The position numbers were made by a program, and so were the translations under genes. Shown one piece after another: positions 36,210-42,892 of a DNA stretch of 42,892 nt. Position 1 is the stretch's first letter. Every line of letters starts with the position of its first letter. The stretch is from Saccharomonospora sp. CUA-673 (lineage in GTDB: Bacteria; Actinomycetota; Actinomycetes; Mycobacteriales; Pseudonocardiaceae), in the NCBI RefSeq assembly GCF_001942305.1, contig NZ_MKKE01000036.1, positions 1 through 42,892 on the forward strand, read 5' to 3'. The notes below the pieces were generated by a model. That model was not told where the DNA came from. It did not search any database and saw only the letters and a list, made by a program, of their open reading frames with translations.

Positions 36210-37151
36210 ATGCAGGCAGCTGACACCGTCGTGTTGGACGAACACGCCAAGCGGGTCGCGAGCGCGGACTCGGTCCTGCCGCCGTCGACGCGCCCCGCGC
36301 CGGGCGCCGAACCGCCGTTGCGGGTGCGCGACGGACTCGCGTTCGCGAGCCGTTCGACGGTGCCGCCCGGGTCGATGGGGTCGCTGTGGCGGCCGCTCGT
36401 GGAGTACCGCCTCGACGTCCGGCTGGCCGGTGCCGATCCGGCGGTCGCGCTCGACGGGCTGCTGTCGCTGTGGGAGGAGCAGCTGGCCGAGGCCGTCACC
36501 TACGACGAGGGCTACGACTGGGACACCGCCGCCGTGGTGATCCGCCCCAGCCGGGACACCGCGGGCACGACAACCCTGCTGCGCAGGGGTTTCGCGCCGA
36601 CGCGGGTGTTGGCGGTGCGGTTGGCGAACCGCCTCGGCGCGGGGCCGCCCGCGGTGCCCGGGGTGCGGATCCGGGCCGCCGAGGAGGCCGATCTGGCCAC
36701 GCTCGCGGCGATGCGCGGCGAGCTGCACGCCTACGACGCGCAGTTCGGTGTCGTCACGCCGCGCGCGGACGCGGTGGAACGGCTCACCGAGGACGCCCGC
36801 ACCCAGCTGGCCGAGGGGCGCACCGTGCCGCCGTTGTGGATCGCCGAGCTGTACGGGCGTCCGCTCGGGTTCCTGGAGGTCGAGTTGCCGCCGCAGTCGG
36901 ACTGGATCTCGGGGTACGTCGACGCGGAGCGGGTGGGCTACCTGTCGTCGCTGCACGTGTCCGAGGAGGCGCGCAGCAGCGGTGTCGGGTCGGCGTTGGC
37001 CGCGCACGCCCACCAGCTGTTCGATTCCGAGGACGTCGACGCCGTGCTGTTGCATCACGCGTTGGACAGCCCGCGGTCGACGCCGTTCTGGTACGCCAAC
37101 GGCTACCGCCCGCTGTGGACGTCCTGGTATCGCCGCCCGGCCGTCAGCTGA
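36210..37151 (+). CDS. GNAT-family N-acetyltransferase
   Basis: A 313-residue protein. The C-terminal half (about 155-310) is a GNAT domain: VRIRAAEEADLATLAAMRG at its start, the acetyl-CoA-binding strand and loop VGYLSSLHVSEEARSSGVGSALAAHAHQLF, and ALDSPRSTPFWYANGYRPLW near the end. The N-terminal half (about 30-150) looks like a second, degenerate GNAT-like unit (ending TTTLLRRGFAPTRVLAVRL). The substrate is unknown. The ATG at 36210 is preferred to a TTG at 36195 because GGAG lies just upstream of the ATG. The gene overlaps the 3' end of the converging DedA gene by 8 bp. Confidence 0.85.
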   Translation: MQAADTVVLDEHAKRVASADSVLPPSTRPAPGAEPPLRVRDGLAFASRSTVPPGSMGSLWRPLVEYRLDVRLAGADPAVALDGLLSLWEEQLAEAVTYDEGYDWDTAAVVIRPSRDTAGTTTLLRRGFAPTRVLAVRLANRLGAGPPAVPGVRIRAAEEADLATLAAMRGELHAYDAQFGVVTPRADAVERLTEDARTQLAEGRTVPPLWIAELYGRPLGFLEVELPPQSDWISGYVDAERVGYLSSLHVSEEARSSGVGSALAAHAHQLFDSEDVDAVLLHHALDSPRSTPFWYANGYRPLWTSWYRRPAVS

Positions 37152-37776
37152 CCCCTGACTTCCGCCGCGCGGCGAGCCGCTTGTAGACGAACAGACCGAC
37201 CGCGGCGGCGCCGGCGACGACCACGACGACCTGGAAGACGCCGGAGTAGCGTTCGACGACGTGCCAGTTGGCGCCGAGCAGGTAGCCGGCGACGACGAAG
37301 ATCGTGTTCCAGACGAGGCTGCCGAGGGTGGTCAGCAGCAGGAACACCGGCAGCGGCATCCGCGCGATCCCGGCGGGCAGGGAGATGAAGCTGCGCACGA
37401 GCGGGACCATGCGGCCGAAGAACACGGCCTTGGTGCCGTGCTCGGCGAACCACGCCTCCGCGACGTCGAAGTCCTCGGCCTTCATCAGCGGCACCCTGGC
37501 AATCAGCCGCCGGGTGCGTTCGCGGCCGAGCAGCCGTCCGACGAGGTAGACGATCAGCGCGCCGACGACCGAACCGGCCGTCGTCCACAGCAGTGCGCCG
37601 GGCAGTGTGAACGTGCCCTGCGCGGCGGTGAACCCGGCCAGGGGCAGCACGAGCTCGCTGGGGATCGGCGGGAAGAGGTTGTCGAGGCCGACCGTGAGGG
37701 CCGCGCCGGGGCCGCCGAGCGTCTCCATGACGTCGACCGCCCACCCCGCGAGCCCACCGAGTTCGCCCGTGCTCAT
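37144..37776 (-). CDS. DedA-family membrane protein
   Basis: A 210-residue DedA/VTT-domain protein with the family signatures ENLFPPIPSE-like (VGLDNLFPPIPSELVLPLAGF), GRERTRRLI and the conserved arginine motif FFGRMVPLVRSFISLPAGIARM, plus about four to five membrane segments. Members are thought to move or flip lipids such as undecaprenyl phosphate and help envelope homeostasis. ATG at 37776 with GGCGGGACGG upstream; an earlier ATG in the same frame gives a basic extension without homology. The 217 bp to ctaD carry no gene. Confidence 0.92.
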   Translation of the reverse strand: MSTGELGGLAGWAVDVMETLGGPGAALTVGLDNLFPPIPSELVLPLAGFTAAQGTFTLPGALLWTTAGSVVGALIVYLVGRLLGRERTRRLIARVPLMKAEDFDVAEAWFAEHGTKAVFFGRMVPLVRSFISLPAGIARMPLPVFLLLTTLGSLVWNTIFVVAGYLLGANWHVVERYSGVFQVVVVVAGAAAVGLFVYKRLAARRKSGVS

Positions 37777-37993
37777 CCGTCCCGCCTTCCGCCGCACGTC
37801 CCGCTTTGCGCCGACGTGGGCCCGCATGTCCGATTTCCGCCAGGGGCACGCCGGCCGACAACGTCGAACGTAGCGACATCGCAGGTCATGGGCCTAATCC
37901 GACTCACGGGGACCTCACGTCCGAATTCGGGGATGCGATCACCGGCGCAGGCTCGTAGCGTTCTGTCCGAGGCCGTCCCGCGCGGAGGTGGCA

Positions 37994-39763
37994 GTGACCA
38001 CACACGACACACAGCCGCATCCACAGCACCGCGACACCGGCCCGCCGGCCGGCATCGAGCCGACGCGTACCGGCGGCGGTGGGCGCCGTCCGGGCAAGGC
38101 GGGGCTGCAGTTCCTGGTGCTGCTCCGGACGACGGACCACAAGGTCATCGGCATGCTGTACATGGCCACGTCGCTGGGATTCTTCATGGCGGGCGGGCTG
38201 ATGGCGCTGCTGATCCGTGGGGAGCTGGCCAGGCCGGGACTGCAGTTCCTGTCGCCGGAGCAGTACAACCAGCTGTTCACGATGCACGGCACGGTGATGC
38301 TGCTGCTGTACGCGACGCCCGTGGTGTTCGCGTTCGCCAACCTGTTGATCCCGTTGCAGATCGGGTCGCCGGACGTGGCGTTCCCGCGGCTGAACGCGTT
38401 GTCGTACTGGCTGTTCCTGTTCGGCGGGCTGACGGTGTTGGCCTCGCTGCTGACGCCCGCGGGCGGCGCGGACTTCGGGTGGACCGCCTACGCGCCGCTC
38501 TCGCGGGCCGAGTTCTCGGTGGGTGTCGGCGGCGACCTGTGGATCGTCGGGCTGGTGGTGTCCGGGCTCGGCACGATCCTGGGCGCGGTCAACATGATCA
38601 CGACGATCGTGTGCCTGCGCGCGCCGGGCATGACGATGTGGCGGATGCCGGTGTTCACCTGGAACATCCTGTTCACGAGCGCGCTGGTGCTCGCCGCGTT
38701 CCCGATCCTCACGGCCGCGCTGCTCGGGTTGTTCGCCGACCGGCACCTGGGCGCGCACGTCTTCGACCCGGCCAACGGCGGGGTGATCCTCTGGCAGCAC
38801 CTGTTCTGGTTCTTCGGACACCCGGAGGTCTACATCGTGGCGTTGCCGTTCTTCGGCATCGTCACCGAGATCATCCCTGTGTTCAGCCGGAAACCGCTGT
38901 TCGGCTACCGCCTGATGGTGTACGCGACGATCGGCATCACGGCGTTGTCGTTCGCGGTGTGGGCGCACCACATGTTCGCGACGGGCGCGGTGTTGTTGCC
39001 GTTCTTCGCGTTCCTGACGTTCGCGATCGCCGTGCCGACGGGCATCAAGTTCTTCAACTGGATCGGCACGATGTGGAAGGGGCATCTGACGTTCGAGACG
39101 CCGATGCTGTGGTCGGTCGGGTTCATCGTGACGTTCCTGCTCGGCGGGTTGACGGGCGTGCTGCTGGCGGCGCCGCCCGTCAACTTCCACGTGCACGACA
39201 CCTACTTCGTGGTGGCGCACTTCCACTACGTGCTGTTCGGCACGATCGTGTTCGCCACGTTCGCGGGTATCTACTTCTGGTTCCCGAAGTTCACCGGCCG
39301 GATGATGAACGAGCGGCTCGGCAAGCTGCACTTCTGGTTGACGTTCGTCGGGTTCCACACGACGTTCCTGGTGCAGCACTGGCTGGGTGCGGAGGGCATG
39401 CCGCGGCGGTACGCGGACTATCTGCCGTCCGACGGGTTCACGATGCTGAACACGGTGTCGACGATCGGGGCGTTCGTGCTGGGCGCGTCGATGTTGCCGT
39501 TCCTGTGGAACGTGATGCGCAGTTGGCGGTTCGGCGAGGCGAATCACCGGGACGATCCGTGGGGTTACGGCAACTCGCTCGAGTGGGCGACGACGTCCCC
39601 GCCGCCGCGGCACAACTTTGTCGAGCTGCCGCGGATCCGGTCGGAGCGGCCGGCGTTCGAGCTGCACTATCCGCACATGGTGGAGCGGCTGCACAGCGAG
39701 GGCCACGTCACGTTGTCGGGCAGGGTGAAGGAGTCGGACGTGTCAGACTCGGGTCGTGACTGA
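37994..39763 (+). CDS. ctaD: Cytochrome c oxidase subunit I (aa3 type)
   Basis: A 589-residue haem-copper oxidase subunit I with twelve membrane segments. Metal ligands are visible: heme a His in TMHGTVM, CuB ligands in HPEVY (His-Tyr crosslink) and WAHHMF, and heme a and a3 histidines in [11 protein letters not shown]-channel residues ([10 protein letters not shown]) and the K-channel region ([15 protein letters not shown]) are present. It reduces oxygen and pumps protons in the cytoplasmic membrane. GTG at 37994 is chosen because GGAGG ends 5 nt upstream; a GTG two codons earlier overlaps that site. No other oxidase subunit is adjacent. The last 8 bp overlap the next gene. Confidence 0.97.
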   Translation: MTTHDTQPHPQHRDTGPPAGIEPTRTGGGGRRPGKAGLQFLVLLRTTDHKVIGMLYMATSLGFFMAGGLMALLIRGELARPGLQFLSPEQYNQLFTMHGTVMLLLYATPVVFAFANLLIPLQIGSPDVAFPRLNALSYWLFLFGGLTVLASLLTPAGGADFGWTAYAPLSRAEFSVGVGGDLWIVGLVVSGLGTILGAVNMITTIVCLRAPGMTMWRMPVFTWNILFTSALVLAAFPILTAALLGLFADRHLGAHVFDPANGGVILWQHLFWFFGHPEVYIVALPFFGIVTEIIPVFSRKPLFGYRLMVYATIGITALSFAVWAHHMFATGAVLLPFFAFLTFAIAVPTGIKFFNWIGTMWKGHLTFETPMLWSVGFIVTFLLGGLTGVLLAAPPVNFHVHDTYFVVAHFHYVLFGTIVFATFAGIYFWFPKFTGRMMNERLGKLHFWLTFVGFHTTFLVQHWLGAEGMPRRYADYLPSDGFTMLNTVSTIGAFVLGASMLPFLWNVMRSWRFGEANHRDDPWGYGNSLEWATTSPPPRHNFVELPRIRSERPAFELHYPHMVERLHSEGHVTLSGRVKESDVSDSGRD

Positions 39764-40247
39764 GCGACCGAGCAGGGCACGCGACAGGGACGCCGAGGGC
39801 AAGGCGCGGAACGCGCGGCCGCGCGACGGGCTGGGCCGGCCGTTGCCGTACGGCTCGCCGGGGGTCGAACGCGCGCCCGAGGGCATCGAACGCGCGCCGG
39901 AGGACACGATCCGTGAGGCGCAGACGCTGTTGGACGAGGGCAAGCCGTTCCACGCGCACGAGGTGTTCGAGGACGCGTGGAAGTCGGGCCCGGATGCCGA
40001 GGAGGGCCTGTGGCGCGGGTTGGCGCAGGTGGCGGTGGGCGTGACGCATGCGGCGCGCGGCAACCTCACCGGTGCGGCGTCGTTGTTGCGCCGCGGGGCC
40101 GACAACATCGAGCCGTTCGCCGCCGACGCCCCGTACGGGCTGGACGTCGCCGGGGTGTGCGCGTGGGCACGCACGGTCGCCCAGAACATGCCCACGCGCA
40201 CGAACCCGCCGGACGCGGCGGACCTGTCGCCCCGCCTCCGCCCGTAG
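39756..40247 (+). CDS. DUF309 protein
   Basis: A 163-residue protein with a basic N-terminal extension (residues 1-45) and the helical DUF309 domain: ADTL-like [52 protein letters not shown]. Conserved His-x-His and Glu (FHAHEVFED) may bind a metal or act in catalysis, but the family has no assigned function. The GTG start lies inside the end of ctaD (8-bp overlap), so translation is probably coupled. It converges with fdhA, leaving 13 bp. Confidence 0.85.
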   Translation: MTERPSRARDRDAEGKARNARPRDGLGRPLPYGSPGVERAPEGIERAPEDTIREAQTLLDEGKPFHAHEVFEDAWKSGPDAEEGLWRGLAQVAVGVTHAARGNLTGAASLLRRGADNIEPFAADAPYGLDVAGVCAWARTVAQNMPTRTNPPDAADLSPRLRP

Positions 40248-40260
40248 GGCTTTCGTCCGG

Positions 40261-41471
40261 CTACGCGGCCATTCCGTGGGGGTCGATGACGAACTTCTGG
40301 GCGGCGCCGCCGTCGAATTGGCGGTAGCCCTGGGGTGCGTCGTCGAGGGAGATGGTGGTCGCGTTGACGGCCTTGGCGATGTCGGCCTTGCCGCTGAGGA
40401 TGAGGTTCATCAGCTGGCGGTTGTATTGCTTCACCGGGCATTGGCCGGTGGCGATGGAGTGCGATTTGGCCCAGCCGAGGCCGATGCGCACACCGAGTTG
40501 GCCTTCCTTGGCGTGGTCGTCGGCGGCGCGGGGGTCACCGGTGACGTACAGCCGGGGATGCCGAGTGATGCGCCGGCGCGGGCGATGTTCATGACGTCGT
40601 TGAGGACGGTGGCGGGTTGTTCGGCGGCGTCCTTGCCGTGGCCGCGTGCTTCGAAGCCGACGGCGTCGACGGCCGCGTCCACCTCCGGTTCGCCGACGAT
40701 CTGTTCGATGGCGTCGGGCAATGGTGTGCCCGAGCTCAGGTCGACGGTTTCGCAGCCGAAGCTGCGTGCCTGGGCGAGGCGGTCGGGGATCATGTCGCCG
40801 ACGATGACGGCCGAGGCGCCGAGCAGCTGTGCCGCGTGCGCGGCGGCGAGGCCGACGGGTCCGGCTCCGGCGACGTACACGGTTGATCCGGTGGTGGCCC
40901 CCGCGGTGTACGCGCCGTGGTATCCGGTCGGGAAAATGTCCGACAACATGGTCAGGTCGAGGATTTTCTCGAGCGCCTGATCACGGTCGGGGAATTTCAA
41001 CAGGTTGAAGTCGGCGAACGGAACCATGACGTATTCGGCCTGACCGCCGATCCAGCCGCCCATGTCGACGTATCCGTACGCTGCGCCGGGCCGGGCGGGG
41101 TTGACGTTGAGACAGATTCCGGTCTTGCCCTCGTTGCACATGCGACAACGCCCGCAGGCAATGTTGAACGGGACGGAGCAGATGTCGCCTTCCTTGACGA
41201 AGAGGACGTCCTCGCCGAGTTCGACGACCTCGCCGGTGATCTCGTGACCGAGTGTCTGACCGACCGGAGCGGTGGTGCGGCCGCGTACCATGTGCTGGTC
41301 GCTGCCGCAAATGTTGGTGGTGACAATTTTCAGAATCGCCGCATGCGGCGCCTTCTTCTTGATTCCCAGTCCGTTAACGACGTCACCCGGAAGTTCCAGC
41401 TTCGGGTAGTCGACGGATTCGACCGCGACCTCACCGGGACCCTTGTACACAACAACGCGATTATCCGACAT
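40261..41471 (-). CDS. fdhA: Glutathione-independent formaldehyde dehydrogenase (zinc ADH family; frameshift)
   Basis: A medium-chain zinc dehydrogenase like Pseudomonas FdhA, which oxidises formaldehyde with tightly bound NAD. Catalytic zinc ligands appear in NICGSDQHM and GHEITGEVVELG, the structural zinc in CGRCRMCNEGKTGIC, and the nucleotide fold in VYVAGAGPVGLAAAHAAQLL. After GASLGIPG the read frame degenerates; the next frame continues LYVTGDPRAADDHAKE-type sequence and the family C-terminus (LGWAKSHSIATGQCPVKQYN ... FVIDPHGMAA) to a stop at 40261. One added G in the CCCGGCTG run near 40549-40557 restores 403 residues. ATG at 41471 with AAAGGGG 6 nt upstream. The shifted form would lack about 100 C-terminal residues. 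Confidence 0.85.
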
Positions 41472-41589
41472 TGCGAACCCCTTTGTCTGCTCGCGGACAG
41501 GTTCGTACGTGCGCATAAGTCAACGTAGTCGCCATACCGGATGATCACCAGCCGGCGGGCACCGCCGAGTGATGCGCCCGCCGAATCCA

Positions 41590-42783
41590 CTAGAACGGCG
41601 GAGTTTCAGGGTCGGGTGGTGGACTCGGGGTGAGGACGGGTTGACGGGTGGCCGTGTAGGTGCGTCCGAGGGGTGTGGTGATCGACATCCGTGCGCGCGC
41701 CACGTCGTAGCGGCTGAGCCAGCCGGGTGCGTGTTTCATGCGGTGGTGTCTGCGGCAGCGGGCCGTGAGGTTGGTGAGCGAGGTGGGTCCGTTGTCGCGG
41801 GCCCATTCCTGTTCGTGGTCGGCATCGCAGTGCCGCGCCGGCCGGTGACACCAGGGGATGACGCATTCCCGATCCCGCACCCGCATCGCCTCGCGGATCG
41901 TGGCCGTGGGTCGATAGCGGGACCGGCCCAGGTCGACCGGATCGCCCGTCGCCGGATCACAGAGGACCTTCCGCCAGACGCTCTTGGAGTTGGTCGCGAT
42001 CTCGCGGCCGATGGCACCGGGGATCGGCCCGTAGCCGTCGAGCTCGGCACCGGACTCGGAGATCGACAGCGCCGTATCCACGGGCATATGCACGTAGACC
42101 ACCGCAGACACCTCGGGAGCCTTCGCGCCGGGGTCGTTGCCGAGGAGCAAGTCGGCAACCACATCGGCACGTAGCTGGTCATAGGTGCGCTTGTGCCCGT
42201 CGCGTTTACGTTGCCGGGCCAGCGAGTCCACCCGGGCGTAGCAAGCCGCGGCGACCTCGGAGCGCATCGTGGAAACGAGCCGGGACTGGCAGTTTTCGCC
42301 GTGCTCGAGCGTGACCTTGCGCCCCTGGTCAGCCTTGCGAGCCCGCTCGAGCCGGCCGGCCGGGTCCACCTTGTCAACGAGCCGTCGAACCGCCCGCACC
42401 AAGTTGTGCGGCAACCACATGGTCTCCGCCGCCGAGGACAGCTTGTCGGCCAACAGCGCATCCACCTCGCGAGCGTGCGAGTCGGACAACACACCGGTCA
42501 CATCAACAACCCGGGAGGCGGCGTAATACTCGATCTTCCCGCCCTCCATCAGCGATAACAGCCGAGGCATCCGCGACACCAACGACACCGCCGTATGCAC
42601 CCGTCCAAGCACGAACTCCCGCGAAGCCCGATACTCCGGCACCAGCGACTCGGCAAACCACGCCAACTCGCCCTCGTCCGACGGCGCAGCCGAGGCCAAC
42701 AGTCTCATCTCCTCAGCATCCATCCGTGCCCGCCGCGAATGAAGCGACTGCACAGACCGAGCAAGAGAATCACCGTTGACCAC
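41590..42783 (-). CDS. DUF222 / HNH endonuclease domain protein (13E12 type)
   Basis: A 397-residue protein: an N-terminal helical DUF222 domain (about 1-270) and a C-terminal HNH motif (CVIPWCHRPARHCDADHEQEW ... TSLTNLTARCRRHHRMKH) with two Cys pairs and the His-Asn-His residues. Such genes occur in many copies in actinobacteria (13E12 repeat family in M. tuberculosis) and may be mobile, but no cleavage target is established. GTG at 42783, with TAGTAT 6 nt upstream, fits a leaderless transcript. The remaining 109 bp to the window end show no gene. Confidence 0.88.
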   Translation of the reverse strand: MVNGDSLARSVQSLHSRRARMDAEEMRLLASAAPSDEGELAWFAESLVPEYRASREFVLGRVHTAVSLVSRMPRLLSLMEGGKIEYYAASRVVDVTGVLSDSHAREVDALLADKLSSAAETMWLPHNLVRAVRRLVDKVDPAGRLERARKADQGRKVTLEHGENCQSRLVSTMRSEVAAACYARVDSLARQRKRDGHKRTYDQLRADVVADLLLGNDPGAKAPEVSAVVYVHMPVDTALSISESGAELDGYGPIPGAIGREIATNSKSVWRKVLCDPATGDPVDLGRSRYRPTATIREAMRVRDRECVIPWCHRPARHCDADHEQEWARDNGPTSLTNLTARCRRHHRMKHAPGWLSRYDVARARMSITTPLGRTYTATRQPVLTPSPPPDPETPPF

Positions 42784-42789
42784 AACCCC

Positions 42790-42795
42790 ATACTA
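42790..42795 (-). promoter_or_regulatory. Candidate -10 box of the HNH gene
   Basis: TAGTAT on the minus strand ends 6 nt before the GTG start, placing transcription start at or next to the start codon. No ribosome site is present, which agrees with leaderless expression. Confidence 0.45.
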
Positions 42796-42892
42796 CCAAA
42801 CACCAGTTCGACGAACAACCAACCGCCAACCCGAACCACGCCTGAGGCCGAGCGAAGCAAAGGCTCCCACCAAAGCCCACAACGCAACCACC

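Noticed and set aside
37261..39759. An 832-residue plus-strand frame
   Set aside because: Overlaps ctaD in another frame and DedA in antisense; low-complexity Arg/Gly/Ala composition.
41590..42783. Group II intron or restriction enzyme
   Set aside because: The HNH motif is fused to DUF222 as in the 13E12 family; no reverse transcriptase, methylase or intron RNA features are seen.

Overview
The window is chromosomal DNA of a high-GC actinobacterium, most likely of the family Pseudonocardiaceae (Saccharomonospora-like). The evidence is the strong G/C bias at third codon positions, frequent GTG/TTG starts, candidate leaderless promoters, the actinobacterial insert in RpoC, long acidic or Ala-rich extensions on NusG and SecE, a complete Mce lipid-import operon, a DUF222/HNH (13E12-type) gene and a CGNR zinc-finger regulator. 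The genus is inferred from remembered protein similarity, not from a search.

Layout. 0-1.9 kb: a divergent haloacid-dehalogenase / CGNR-regulator pair, bracketed by arrays of a 21-bp tandem repeat and sharing a 74-bp control region with two GTCACC...GGTGAC dyads. 1.9-9.7 kb (minus strand): rpoB-rpoC with candidate promoters and a strong terminator. 9.7-21.9 kb (minus): one compact operon reading mceG (ATPase), yrbEA, yrbEB (permeases), mceA to mceF, and two Mce-associated membrane proteins, with most genes joined by ATGA, GTGA or TAATG overlaps. 22.2-27.6 kb (minus): the ribosomal and elongation block tRNA-Trp, secE, nusG, rplK, rplA, then rplJ and rplL with an L10-type leader; a one-TM hypothetical gene lies in the opposite strand between rplA and rplJ. 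27.9-33.1 kb: aspartate-type aminotransferase, a DUF1648 membrane protein, hadA-hadB dehydratase subunits, a secreted streptogrisin-like protease, rpmG, tRNA-Met and tRNA-Thr. 33.1-42.9 kb: a GGDEF/EAL membrane protein, a GNAT acetyltransferase, a DedA protein, ctaD with a coupled DUF309 gene, a zinc formaldehyde dehydrogenase and the DUF222/HNH protein.

How it fits together. Most of the window is housekeeping: transcription (rpoBC, nusG), translation (L1, L7/L12, L10, L11, L33, three tRNAs), secretion (secE) and respiration (ctaD). A full Mce lipid importer is inserted between rplL and rpoB, the interval where M. tuberculosis keeps its lone Mce ATPase gene mkl.

Two cautions for the reader. 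First, eight places look like single-base deletions in G/C-rich runs (rpoB start codon, both Mce-associated genes, mceE, yrbEA, the 23.6-kb hypothetical gene, fdhA); I treat these as probable sequence errors and describe the restored genes. Second, the most unusual non-coding signal is a dispersed 21-bp tandem repeat whose period equals two turns of B-DNA and which sits directly behind stop codons at four places.
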